From: Phyllosticta citriasiana
Taxonomy: Eukaryota; Ascomycota; Dothideomycetes; Botryosphaeriales; Phyllostictaceae
NCBI GenBank assembly: GCA_038021145.1
Contig: JBBPHT010000015.1
Span: 558,001 to 622,000, forward strand
Reading direction: 5' to 3'
Length of the DNA: 64,000 bases
Shown: positions 1 through 9,763 of the stretch, piece by piece
Layout of the letters: every line of letters starts with the position of its first letter
How positions within the stretch are numbered: position 1 is the first letter of the stretch
Made by a program: the position numbers and the translations under genes
Notes under the pieces: generated by a model
Seen by the model: the letters and a program-made list of their open reading frames with translations, nothing else
Database searches by the model: none
What the model was told of the DNA's origin: nothing

Positions 1-1161
1 GCCGAGATTTATGTCAGCCTGGAGCAGTGGGACCTTGCCCTTTTGACTCTCAACTCCTGCCCCATGTTCACTTATCAAGACAAAGACGCACCTCGCATAC
101 CGGAGCCGTTCAAGATAAATCTTCCTCTCATGCCCGAGAGTGTGTGTGACGAAATTGACGACAGCACCGGTCCCAACGACGTCGACGCAGTTCATCCGAC
201 CTTGAAGAAACTTCACGCTGCGGGATTTAGAGGTACTTTCTTGAAGGCTTACATGCTTCTTACCAAGGTTACCAAGAAGATCGGATGGGACCAACTGCTG
301 AGGATACGAAGCCAAGTTTTTGTCATGGAGGAGGAATATCGACACGAGAAGCAGGCAGTGACGCAACAACCGCAGCCCCCTCCAAGCCGAAACGCCAGCA
401 CCAGCGCGATACGATCACCGAGCCCGCAGACCAATGGCCATGGCGACGGAGAAAATGGGGAGCCTACAACAGACGGAGAGGCCAAGAGCGACGCAAATGA
501 GGCCGGTGATTCGTTGGAGAAGCCTTCCAACACTGTTGCTTCGGAGGAAGTAAAGGCCGGGAGTGACGAGCCTGATCCTTCCCACAACCAGTACACGCAG
601 TTCCACAACAAGCGTCTCTGCGAGCGCTGGCTTGATAACCTCTTCATGGTTCTCTACGAAGACTTGCGCGTGTACACCATCTGGAGGACAGAGATGGCGC
701 AGTACCGGCAGCAGCAATTGCTGTACAAGAAGAACCCCGAGGAGTGGGAGATTCTCGGCGAGCTCGCGGAGAGACTGCATCACGATGATGAGGCTGTGGA
801 GGCCTACCAGGCGTGCCTTAGTATCAAGTTTTCGCCAAAGGCCATGCGCGGTCTGCTCAAATTATACGAGCAACAGGGTAACGTGAGAATGATGCTTGGA
901 GCTCTCATCCGCCTTGTCTGCTGGCAGTATAGGTGGTACTCTGAGGCAAGTTTTTCAACTTTGCAACATGCGCTTAGCTTTCTAACATGGCAATAGTTTT
1001 CCCCGTCTCTGCTCTTCATGATCCGCAGGCTTATAGAAGAGGAGGGAACCTTGAAGGTCCGGAGTATTATCCAAGGAACTAGCCTCCCGCAACACGTGCT
1101 GGAGCTCACGCATCAATACACAAACCTCGTTGCGAACTTCCGCAATCCGGGTTCTGAGTAA
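1..1161 (+). CDS. ChAPs family (Chs5-Arf1 binding) exomer subunit, 5'-partial
   Basis: This is the C-terminal part of a Bch1/Bud7/Chs6-type protein. In yeast this family binds Chs5 and Arf1 and forms exomer, which selects cargo such as chitin synthase at the trans-Golgi for export to the surface. The frame is open from base 1, so the N-terminus lies outside the window. Exons are 1-945 and 997-1161. The block around 'ERWLDNLFMVLYEDLRVYT' (about 628-690) and the TPR-like stretch that follows are characteristic. Between them is a low-complexity acidic linker (about 360-590), which is normal for fungal members. The 51-nt intron (946-996) starts with GC (GCAAGT) instead of GT and ends TAG. Reading across it restores the conserved C-terminus up to 'NFRNPGSE'. 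The family call is strong; which paralogue it is cannot be told. Confidence 0.87.
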
Positions 1162-1828
1162 CGACCTACAATTCTGTCCACGCCTGGCAAACGTCATTTC
1201 TTGACTTCCAAGAAAAGGGAGAAAAGCCTAGTGCTCTGAGACTTTATTTATGTGGTGAGTGGTTAGACATTGGACAGAGAAGGGGGAAAAGATACCTTTG
1301 CATTGATAACGAGGGCCTCTTCACGGGAACGACGCCGAACATGGATCTGTGCTATTGCTCCGTTTGGTCTTGTCGACGGGAATGGGGAGGTGTATTGCGA
1401 TTGACTGGAACGATGAATGTACTGTAGAGGAAAGCGGAATAATTAAAAAGTGAGGTTTGCTCCAAATGCTACTGCCTTCGTTCGTTCATAAGGCTCCTTG
1501 ACGACACAAGTGGGTCAGGGCAGCTCTTGGCGGGGATCCCGGCGGGCACGGTGCTCTGCGCACTTGCCTTCGTGCCGAGTTACCCTTGTCAACACCACCT
1601 GGCTTCATCATTTCCACGACGTTGACGGCCACGGCGGCCGAACAAAAACGACGCACCTATCGACCAACAGGCCTGCCTGTCCAGCAGCTACGCACGCCTC
1701 CTCGCGAAGTTTCTCTGCGCCCAACGTCGCCCGATCAATTTCCCAATCGCAACGAATGCGCGCATACCACCCTCAGCGACAACACAACACACCATCCAAC
1801 GCGACGACATTCGCCCAGCAGGCCCACG
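1162..1828. other. Intergenic: ChAPs 3' region and SEC11 promoter
   Basis: No gene was recognised here. The first part is the 3' flank of the ChAPs gene. The later part is C/A-rich and polypyrimidine-like, as expected of a promoter and leader ahead of the ATG at 1829. Open frames that run through it into SEC11 have no similarity that I recognise. Confidence 0.5.
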
Positions 1829-2508
1829 ATGCTCAACGACCTCCTCGGGCCGCTCGGGTCGCTACAACCCCGGCAGATCGCGGCGCAAATCCTCAACTTC
1901 GCGCTGGTGCTCAGCACGGCGTTTATGCTGTGGAAGGGCCTGTCGGTGGCGACCAACTCGCCGTCGCCGATCGTCGTGGTGCTGTCGGGCAGCATGGAGC
2001 CAGCGTTCCAGCGCGGCGACTTGCTGTTTTTGTGGAATCGCGCCATGGACACGCGGATTGGCGAGGTCGTCGTGTATAATGTGCGCGGCAAGGACATTCC
2101 GATTGTGCATCGCGTCGTGAGGAGGTTTGGAGGAGGGTGAGTTTGCCCACTTTCTTGTCCGTTGGATTTGTGCCATCTGTTTCGTGGAAGATGGGTACGC
2201 AGGAGGAGGAATCGAATGGAAAGAAGCTGTGGAGGATTAGAGTGGACCGGCTTGAAGATATAACACTGACACATCCCAGACCCAACCCTCTGCGTCTTCT
2301 GACCAAGGGCGACAACAACGTCGCCGACGACACGGAGCTGTACGCGCGTGGCCAGTCGTTCCTGAACCGCGAAAAGGACGTCATCGGCAGCGTCTTTGGC
2401 TTCATCCCGTGGGTCGGCTACGTGACAATCCTGCTGAGCGAATACCCGTGGTTGAAGACGGTCATGCTGGGCTTGATGGGCTTGACGGTTGTGTTGCAGA
2501 GGGAGTAG
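1829..2508 (+). CDS. SEC11: Signal peptidase complex catalytic subunit SEC11
   Basis: This is the serine protease of the ER signal peptidase complex, which removes signal peptides from secretory and membrane proteins. Exons are 1829-2136 and 2280-2508, giving 178 residues, the usual length. An N-terminal membrane segment (about 22-42) is followed by the catalytic box SGSMEP with the nucleophile Ser near 55, then VHRVV with His near 94 and KGDNN with Asp near 114. This is the Ser-His-Asp arrangement of the eukaryotic type. A C-terminal hydrophobic segment ends in VLQRE. The 143-nt intron (GTGAGT, branch CTGAC, CAG) was chosen because other AG sites in it break the frame. The ATG at 1829 fits the family N-terminus; an open frame upstream is not part of the protein. 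Confidence 0.95.
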
Positions 2509-2951
2509 AGAATGAGGAGAGGGTACAAGATGAGGAGGCATTTGGTCCACGGCATGACTGTCTGAGGAGGGCAAGGGGGGTTGCTGGTTGGGCGTAAAGA
2601 GCTTTACACATGGGCCCTGGATTTGAAAAAGTATTTTTGAACGCATTAGAGGAGGAAGGCGACGAAAAGATCCATCCGCCACTTTTATAGGACTGAAGGG
2701 CAGACAAAACATCCAAATGGAGTACCTTCAAACTCCTCAGGATTTTCTTTCTCTCCCCGCTGGCAGGGACTTTGCCATTCTACGCAACATGGAAAAGAGT
2801 AATGCATGCGTAGTTCTCGTTTCATACCCATCTGTCTCTACTTACATGCTGATCCACCTCAGCTCGCAGTCCTCAAGCCCTCACTTACCCCACACCTCCA
2901 AAATAACAGTCCATACAAACACGATCATCGTCCCCAAACAAACAATCAATT
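2509..2951. other. Intergenic: SEC11 3' flank
   Basis: No gene is recognised between the SEC11 stop and the pol III terminator of the tRNA gene on the opposite strand. Short open frames here have no recognisable content. Confidence 0.5.
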
Positions 2952-2968
2952 AAAAAAAAGCAAAAAAA
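2952..2968 (-). terminator. RNA polymerase III oligo-T terminator
   Basis: On the minus strand, six bases after the tRNA-Gly discriminator base, there is a run of seven T, then GC, then eight T. This is a canonical pol III stop signal in the expected place, and it supports the tRNA locus being transcribed as a unit. Confidence 0.8.
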
Positions 2969-2974
2969 GGATAT

Positions 2975-3149
2975 GCGGAAGGCAAGATTCGAACTATAGA
3001 GCTTGGTCAGCCGGGGCCATCAACCACACCCCCATTATTACCCCATGGGGAAGGCGCTTACCTCGCGGTTTCTGCTTGTCATTTTTCGCTTGGCCGGCGA
3101 AAACCAAGTTGATGGGAAAGCAGCGCCTTAACCACTAGGCCACTCCCGC
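2975..3149 (-). tRNA. tRNA-Gly(CCC) with an anticodon intron and a second 68-nt insert in the T arm
   Basis: Read on the minus strand from 3149, every arm of a class I tRNA is present. The acceptor is GCGGGAG paired with CTTCCGC (2975-2981), and the D stem is GCCT/AGGC with loop AGTGGTTA. The anticodon stem is CTGCT/AGCAG with loop TTCCCAA, so the anticodon is CCC. A 35-nt intron (3078-3112) sits after position 37, the normal place, and can fold with TTTTCGC pairing to GCGAAAA. The T stem GCGAG (3062-3066) pairs with CTTGC (2982-2986) around loop TTCGAAT only if bases 2994-3061 are removed. That 68-nt insert begins GTAAGC, contains CTGAC near its end and finishes TAG. The internal pol III B box (GTTCGAATC) survives because the last base of the insert is G. 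With both interruptions removed the tRNA is 72 nt. The alternative is a tRNA pseudogene broken by an insertion. Confidence 0.8.
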
Positions 3150-3994
3150 CGCTTGTTGTTGTTGTTTGTTGTTGCTGGAAAGGAAGCGGGCGTTTGGGGG
3201 TTATATTTGGTGGGGTGGGAGTGGGTGAGTTGTAGGACTTTTGCGAGAGAGGGCACCTGGGGAGGAGGGATTGGCTTGCGTGGAAGATGATTGCGCGTTT
3301 GACGGTGTCAAGCTGTCAGGAGGTGGGATTTAGTAGACACAGCTTTTGCAGGTGTGCGTGTTGGATGGCGGATACATGCATACTGGCGAGCGGTCAGGGA
3401 GAGTATCATATTTTTGTTGGCAACACTTCTTTGCCAGCTAGCGAGCTACGCGTGAGAATCTTACGAGCGAGCGGTTAGGTGTTTACGTATCCTTTCCCGC
3501 AAATCATCAACCGTAGATAGAAGGAAGCTCGGCTACATGCTGGGGCCGCTGTAGGTATCTTCCGAGATAAGAAGAAGACAGGGGGCAGGAAATAGGGGAG
3601 CGTACTTTTCTTAGTGACGTTGTTCGTTGTTAGCCTCTAGATTCTTCCTGCAATGAGCACCCTTGCTATCACCAGCAGACAATGTAGCGAGCGGAAATGG
3701 AGAGCTGGTGAGGTGTTTCTGTATGATTTGAGACGAGTTTGGTGGTAAAGAAGCTACAGTATGTATGTTGATGCAGTGTCACTTCTGCCATCTCCTGACG
3801 ACATGCATACTTCACGTCTGTTCTGTGCCACTTTCGACGTGGCATCAAGACAACCGAGAATACCAAAGATCCAGTCGGGCACCACCGACTCAGCCTAAGG
3901 ACAAAATAACCATGCATCAATGCGCCTGCTGTGCTGAACGCTCCGAAAGGTATCTTCGGCAAAGACCCACTCCGCAACTCCAAAAGTATCAGCA
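3150..3994. other. Intergenic: upstream of tRNA-Gly and 3' flank of the TANGO2-like gene
   Basis: I see no gene in this stretch. It contains a short TTG/TTGTTG-rich tract near 3151-3175. The short open frames lack recognisable motifs. Confidence 0.5.
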
Positions 3995-5056
3995 TCACCA
4001 TCCTTCAATTTGGAACTCAACTTTCTGGTCGCCTTCGCCCCTCGGGATGGGTCTGCTTTGTGCGTCAAACAATGATCTTTCGACAAACGTGACGTTACCG
4101 TTGCGATCGACTAGCACGAGTGACTGTCGCTGTGTGCCGTAGATACCACTTGATGCGGTCGTGGCAGTCTCATCCCCATTATTTGCAAAAGAAATCTCGT
4201 CCGTCGGCTTGGCCACGACGCCATCGCCCTCGCGACCAATGTCTGGGATGAAGATGCTGTTGCGCAGTTGGCGTAGATAGACCTCCCATGTTTCGCCGGA
4301 CCGATGCTTGGGCAAGCTGTCTTGGCTAAGTACATCAAAGAGGCGCTCGAGCAGCTGATCGCGCGTCTCGCCCGCAGCCACGCTGGCCTCCACGGCGGCT
4401 TTGGTGGCTTCCTCGCCTCGCACAATCTTTGGCCAGGAGTTGTCGCCGTAATGCGAGTTGCTGAGGGCGTGCGTCTCGCCCGGCTCGCTGGCGACCCAAA
4501 TCAAGCCATGGACGTCGGGCGTGCGGTTCGAGAGGATGGCGAGGCCCTTGCGATGCTTCGGGTCACTGGTAGAGGCGCCGTTGACATGGGCGTCATGTTG
4601 ACGTCTCGGAACAACGTCCTGGAGGCGACCGTAAAGCAAACTGAAGCCGCCCACGCCCTTGACCTGCTCTTCATCGACCAATCGCTGAGCAAAGTCGGCG
4701 GTTGACTCGGTCGAGCGGGGCGGTAGCTTCAACCACGCATTGGGAATGGCGCCGCGGCTCTTTTCCTTGCAAATGACAACGCCCTCCTCCCGGAAGTTGG
4801 TCAGGACGGCCAGACGGCCCTGGCGGGTGATTCCCAACCAGGTGCCGTGGATGGGGCGGTGCAGGTCGTAGCCACCCAGAACGTGGTCATGTGGAGGCGC
4901 CCACCATTGGGCCGGGGCGGTGGGGCGGCGAAGGTACTCCTACATTCCGTCAGAACGAGAGTCGAGGGGCTGGAGAGGGAGTGGACGCACGTCGCGGTTG
5001 TTTAAGAGGATAAAGGGGTAGTCTGGATGTGCGGTCGTCACAATGGCGATACACAT
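3995..5056 (-). CDS. NRDE/TANGO2 family protein
   Basis: Members of this family (Ser/Thr-rich T10 in DGCR region, human TANGO2) act in Golgi organisation and in lipid and heme handling. The biochemical activity is not settled. Exons are 5056-4991 and 4939-3995 on the minus strand, giving 336 residues. The protein opens MCIAIVTT, and the defining Asn-Arg-Asp-Glu motif is produced exactly across the 51-nt intron (GTGCGT, CTGAC, TAG): NRD is in exon 1 and E begins exon 2. This is followed by RRPTAPA, GGYDLHRP, GTWLGI and LAVLTNFR blocks typical of the family. The C-terminus ends FQIEGW, also typical. The start at 5056 is the ATG right before the conserved Cys. Confidence 0.9.
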
Positions 5057-5978
5057 TACGAAATGGGGACCGATGTAGTCGGGTGGTGTAGAGCTAGTGT
5101 GCCTGGTGACCTTGGGCGTTGGACAAGGACCGTGGGAAGACGGCGCCAAAAAAGAACGAGGTCAAAGGATTATAACGGAGAGCGAGCGGCGTCGTGGTCA
5201 GACCCTCACATGAGCAGCTCGAACATGTAGGTAGGCAGGTGGGCAGCAGACTGGAGTGAGAGGAGGGAGTTGTTGGCATCGGATTGCTCGTGACGTGGAA
5301 ACACCTCGGGCTTTTTTAGCTGCTGCGGGCTGTAGCCGTGCAGCAAGACGGACATGGTGGTGCCACATACGTGCCGGTGGTTGAGTGACAGACTGGCCTG
5401 TGGTTCTGGATGGTCAACCATGGTGAAAGAGCCGCAGGCGTCTGTTTGCCGTTATGGACCCAAAAATACAGCTCATGGTCGTGGCGGGCACGCTATCCAT
5501 CCTTGTTGAGACATGCGCCTAGCGTCGGCTGACTGGTGGGAGGATGGGAGTAGCACGGAACCGTCAGGTCCAGGGGGGGTAAATGAAGGATGGTAGAGGG
5601 GAAAAGTGAGTTGCAGTCGTCTTGAGCTCGCCATTGCCGTGGTGGTGCTGAGGTTCATGTCCACATCAGTTCCATCTGTTTGTCGTTGGTTATCGCAGCC
5701 GCGGTCATCGAGCAATCATGGCCCGTGCTGGAGCTGCAAGCGGGCGGTGAGCCGGCGGGGGCGCCACGCAGCTGGAGACCTGCCCATGATCGTCGAGCGG
5801 CACAATCGTCGTCACCTAAGGCCCAAGTACTCAATCTTTGTCTACCTACATGTACCTTTCCCTCCCTCCCATTCCTCCGCCTCTCCACCTCTCCACCTCT
5901 CCACCTCTCCACCTCTCCACCTCTTTCCGACTCTCCTCCCGACACCTCCCGCCCATCGCTGCTCGCGACCTCGCAATC
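5057..5978. promoter_or_regulatory. Divergent promoter region (TANGO2-like / TB2-DP1)
   Basis: This 0.9-kb region separates the divergent starts at 5056 (minus) and 5979 (plus). No gene is recognised. Next to the plus-strand gene it is strongly CT-rich and includes the CTCCAC repeat listed separately. Confidence 0.45.
5878..5926. repeat. (CTCCAC) short tandem repeat in leader
   Basis: About five to six near-perfect copies of CTCCACCT lie roughly 55-100 bases ahead of the ATG of the TB2/DP1 gene, in its probable 5' UTR. The tract is pyrimidine-rich on the coding strand. Confidence 0.7.
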
Positions 5979-7142
5979 ATGTTTTTCGGAATATTCGACA
6001 TCTTCCCCAATCTCCTCACGTACGTCTCCTGCACCTCTCGCCCAATCCTGCCCCTCATGGTCCTTACCGCCTCAACTTCGACTCCCCAGAATCATAGAGA
6101 CGATGCTGACGCAGCCCCAAACAGCACGGGTGTGTCCACCCTCTTCCCCATCTTTGCCTCCTACAAGGCCCTACGGACGCGCGACCCGGCCCAGCTGACG
6201 CCATGGCTCATGTACTGGGTCGTCTTCACCATCGCCCAAACGACCGAAGCCTACGCCGGCTGGGCCGTTGAATGGCTGCCCTTCTACGCCTGGCTGCGCT
6301 TCGGCGCCTACTGCTACCTCGTAGCTCCAGGAGCAGAGGGCGCGCCGCACCTGTACACGACCTACGTGCACCCGTTCCTGGCCGAACACGAAGCCGAGAT
6401 CGACCGCTTCATCAGCGAGGCCCACGACAATGCCAAGCGCGCCGGCCTCAACTACCTCAAGCAGGCCATCGAGTTCCTGAAGGTCAACGTCCTGGGCCTG
6501 CAGCCCCGCGAGCCCACCCCGCCGCCCTCGCGCGCCGGCGCCGCCGGTGCCGCTGCCGGCTCCTACGCCCAGAGCCTCTTCTCCCGCTTCAACCTGCCCG
6601 CCGCTCGCGACGGGCTCGCCGCCCCGGCCGGCGACTTTTACGGATTGGTGGCCGGCGCCTTGCAGGGCGCCGCGGCGTGGCAAAAGTCTGGCAGCAGTGC
6701 GCGTGGCGATGGGCCCGAGGCGCTGATCCCGGAGGAGCTGTCGCGCAGCTCGCCTGAAGAACGCCTGTCGTATATCTCATCCAAGCGCGACCAGCTGCGC
6801 ATGCTGATGCAGGCGTTCGACCGCGAGGCCGACCACCTCTCGTCGAGCACCAGCGAGAACCGGACGCCGGGCGAGTTCCGCGAGAGCGGCGAGGGCTTCC
6901 TGTCTAAGAGCAAGAGTGAATTGGAGTTTGATCGCGTCGAGTATGATGAGGCCATGGGCGAGGACAACCACCACGGACAACAACATCAGCAGGGCAAGAT
7001 GGGTCAACGGACCGCAAGCGGCGGGTGGATGCCGTGGCAGTGGGGCAACAGCGGTGCAGCAGGTCAAGGAAGCGGGTCTACCAGCAGGGAGCGCTCACGC
7101 GAGGACAGAGCCAGGTCCAGTGGCAACGACCTGGCGTACTGA
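5979..7142 (+). CDS. TB2/DP1/HVA22 (REEP/Yop1-like) ER membrane protein
   Basis: The family shapes tubular ER membranes through hairpin segments. Exons are 5979-6019 and 6125-7142, giving 352 residues. The domain is at the N-terminus: FPIFASYKAL, then TPWLMYWVVFT, hydrophobic hairpins, and the Tyr-rich end of the domain (HLYTTYVHPF). An amphipathic stretch and a long polar, probably disordered tail rich in Ser, Gly and Gln (about residues 180-352) follow. The intron (GTACGT, CTGAC, ACAG) was placed so that LLT joins GVSTLFP in frame. Another AG at about 6088 would break the frame. Fungal members commonly have this long tail, unlike the compact yeast Yop1. Exact paralogue is unknown. Confidence 0.85.
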   Translation: MFFGIFDIFPNLLTYVSCTSRPILPLMVLTASTSTPQNHRDDADAAPNSTGVSTLFPIFASYKALRTRDPAQLTPWLMYWVVFTIAQTTEAYAGWAVEWLPFYAWLRFGAYCYLVAPGAEGAPHLYTTYVHPFLAEHEAEIDRFISEAHDNAKRAGLNYLKQAIEFLKVNVLGLQPREPTPPPSRAGAAGAAAGSYAQSLFSRFNLPAARDGLAAPAGDFYGLVAGALQGAAAWQKSGSSARGDGPEALIPEELSRSSPEERLSYISSKRDQLRMLMQAFDREADHLSSSTSENRTPGEFRESGEGFLSKSKSELEFDRVEYDEAMGEDNHHGQQHQQGKMGQRTASGGWMPWQWGNSGAAGQGSGSTSRERSREDRARSSGNDLAY

Positions 7143-8157
7143 GGCTGCCTTTCTCAACCAACTCTCAACGTTTTATCACGACAATGGCGCACATACGGTT
7201 CTGGCTCTATTTAATTTCTGGGCGGTTGGGTCTGACGGGAAGGGTCAATCTCCGGTATGGTCTGGCACGGAGACCTAGGATGGGCGGTTGGCTGGTTTTG
7301 CTATTTGTTCTTCATCATGGCGTCACATAAGGCTCGGGACTGGAGGATCCCATGACTTGAACGATTCAAGCAAGGAGGAGAAACTGCCGCTTGGACAAGA
7401 GACGCTCGCTGCACCTACACACGTAGGTCGCTTCGTTGGCTGGCTGGCACGCACGCACGCACGCACGCACACATCTAGAGCGCGTGCGAAGATATGAGCC
7501 ACACTCAACAACAACAACAACAACGATAGCGAGCGTCCCGGTTCACTCGGCTCTGCCCTGTTCACCACAGGCAGCAGACTTAGGTTGGACGGAAGGAAGA
7601 AGAAAGAGGAGGAATGCCCACACGGACGGATACTTAGGTAGGTAATTCAATCGACGAAACGCACGCCTTCACATCCATGCTCTTATCCACCCTTGCTATC
7701 TCTGCCATCATCCGTTGTTGCAAATGATTGATTGATTGATTGATCAACGATATCCCGCACGCTCCTGCCGCTCGTCATGTTGAAGTAGAAAGAACTTCAC
7801 GCCTGCTGGTCCTTTTTGACGGTGTAAAGAGAATAACATAAAGTGGGTACATGTAAGTAGGTATTCAGTGTATGCCATGCTTTACAACAACAGCACAGCT
7901 TTGGATTGGCAAAACGCACGCGGAGAAGTGAAGTGAAAGAGATAGATGCATGCGTGCGGAGATGAGAGTACTTTTTTTTTCCTGTCTGATGTTTGCCTTT
8001 TTTTTTTTTTCTTCTTCCTCTCCAATTCTTTTTTTTTGGTCGTCGTACCTCAGAGGGACGGAAGGCTACATCCATGTTACTGTACAAAAACCGACTGCCT
8101 GCACCCACGCGTTTATGCAGGCCCGTAGATGAGGTCTGGCACTGAGTGATGGGGATC

Positions 8158-8198
<41 letters not shown>

Positions 8199-8402
8199 TT
8201 TGATCGGACGAGTGATTACATTTGCTTCCCCCCCTCCGCGGCCCAGGCCGTGTTTCCCATCGCCTTATAGAGAGGTTTGGCACAAAGCACGCGAGATATT
8301 CCCAGTATTTCGGCCGACACGTGGATCTCGACATGGAGAGCCTCCCTCCACTCCCATCCTGCCCCAGTCCATGTGGTCCACATCGCACAACAGACCCGGA
8401 TT
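7143..8402. other. Intergenic between convergent genes, microsatellite-rich
   Basis: No gene is recognised. The stretch holds several simple repeats: GCAC units near 7448-7470, CAA units near 7504-7524, TTGA units near 7725-7744, several poly-T tracts (7970-8040), and a perfect TC run at 8161-8192. Convergent 3' ends of the TB2/DP1 and MGM101 genes must lie here. Confidence 0.6.
8161..8193. repeat. (TC)16 microsatellite
   Basis: A perfect dinucleotide run of about 32 bases, downstream of the MGM101 stop on the opposite strand. Confidence 0.9.
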
Positions 8403-9365
8403 TTAAAACTTGCTCTCCTTGAAAGGATACGGTATCTCGTCGTCCTTCCGGAGCCAAATCTGCTTCTTCTTCTTGGTGGCGACGTGCTCAGCCCAGACCT
8501 TCTTGCCATGCTCCTTGGTAAACTTGCGGATGAAGCGCGGATCCCACAGCTCGCTGGCGACGCCGAGGTCCTTGCAGCAGCGCATGAGGGCGTTGCTCTT
8601 GCAGCCCTCGGTCGCCGTGGGGATGCCGTCCGGGTCAAAGTACTGCTGCTCGCCGCGCGCCACGCTGACCAGCCGCCCGCCGACCACGAGCCCGTACTCG
8701 CGCGTCACGAGCTTGGGCGTCACGATGGTCTCGCCGCGCGGTGCCAGGCCCCAGCCGCCCGGCCCAAACGCCCGATTCAGGATCCGTCGGTACTTGATTT
8801 CGGGCAGGTACACGATGCCGTCGGGCTTGATTTCAATGTCGTCGGGGTTGAGCGGCTCGAGCAGTGCGGCGGCCGCCTCGGCGCTGAAGGGTGTCGCCGA
8901 CAGCCCGTGGAAGCTGCGGGACCAGTCTGGCTGTGAGTTTACTTCGCCGTCTGGGGGGAGTGGCATGTCGACCGGCGCATCCTGAAGTCCTTCATCAAGA
9001 GAACGCGTCGGTGGCGCGCCGTTGCCATCGCCATTGCTGTTGCCGTTTGGGCTGCTATTTGCACGGGGGGCGGGCGGAGCGGAAGGAGTGGAATTGGTAG
9101 TGGTGGTGGCGGTGCTCGAGTAGCCAGATCGTGCCGGTGTTGGCTTTGAGTTGTTATATGTGGTTGAAGAGCTTGCAGGAGCGGGCGTGGCACGACGCGC
9201 TGGAGTCGTGTTCGTGGTGGCGGACTGCGGACGCGGGCTGGACTCGTTCACGTAGCTGCGTTGGGCAACAGCACTCCGGAACGTGAGGCTATGGTTGGAA
9301 GTTCGGGGAGCATTGAGGCTTCTGTAAAAGCCAGATACGGCCCGCCGGGCAAAAGGAGAGCTCAT
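8403..9365 (-). CDS. MGM101: Mitochondrial genome maintenance protein MGM101
   Basis: MGM101 is a Rad52-like single-strand-annealing recombination protein of mitochondrial nucleoids, needed for mtDNA maintenance. This is one exon of 320 residues. The N-terminus is rich in Arg, Ser and Ala without acidic residues, as expected of a mitochondrial presequence. A Ser/Thr/Pro-rich linker (about 30-135) follows. The conserved core (about 150-320) includes ILNRAFGPGGWGL, the VTREYGLVV block, a Cys pair in MRCCKDLG, and the basic C-terminal KKKKQIWLRK region implicated in DNA binding. The ATG at 9365 is preferred because the upstream open frame lacks a true ATG. Confidence 0.95.
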   Translation of the reverse strand: MSSPFARRAVSGFYRSLNAPRTSNHSLTFRSAVAQRSYVNESSPRPQSATTNTTPARRATPAPASSSTTYNNSKPTPARSGYSSTATTTTNSTPSAPPAPRANSSPNGNSNGDGNGAPPTRSLDEGLQDAPVDMPLPPDGEVNSQPDWSRSFHGLSATPFSAEAAAALLEPLNPDDIEIKPDGIVYLPEIKYRRILNRAFGPGGWGLAPRGETIVTPKLVTREYGLVVGGRLVSVARGEQQYFDPDGIPTATEGCKSNALMRCCKDLGVASELWDPRFIRKFTKEHGKKVWAEHVATKKKKQIWLRKDDEIPYPFKESKF

Positions 9366-9763
9366 TGTCGGGTTGGTGTTGGAAGATGGTGGCCAGGATT
9401 CGCGTCTGAAGTTTCGAGCGAAGTACAAGCCCGTAACGCTTGGGCCTGTAGCCAGGCCGTGCGGCCTCTCCACAGCTTGGGCCAAGTCCCTTATCGGCTT
9501 ATCGCGAAATTTGGCTACCAATGACCTCATCGGGACAAGAATTGGAAGAAGGAATAAGGAAATTCACAGAGCCAAGTTGCATTCAAGCAGCGTGAACTGC
9601 ATCAATTACCAAAGCTACCAAAATATGTTGTATCTAAGGGCCATCTAGATGATTCTTCATGCACATGCCAAAAACAGGCAGATGGTCCCTTTCGCCGTGA
9701 TATTCATGTCCAGACATCATCCAATGTCATCCCAAAATAATCGTCAAAATCATCAAAACTCAC
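9366..9763. other. Intergenic: MGM101 promoter and 3' flank of the FGGY kinase gene
   Basis: About 400 bases with no gene recognised. Both flanking genes are on the minus strand. Confidence 0.5.

Noticed and set aside
1735..2712. 325-residue minus-strand open frame over SEC11
   Set aside because: It overlaps the confident SEC11 exons on the opposite strand, has no recognisable domain, and is a by-product of GC-rich codon use.
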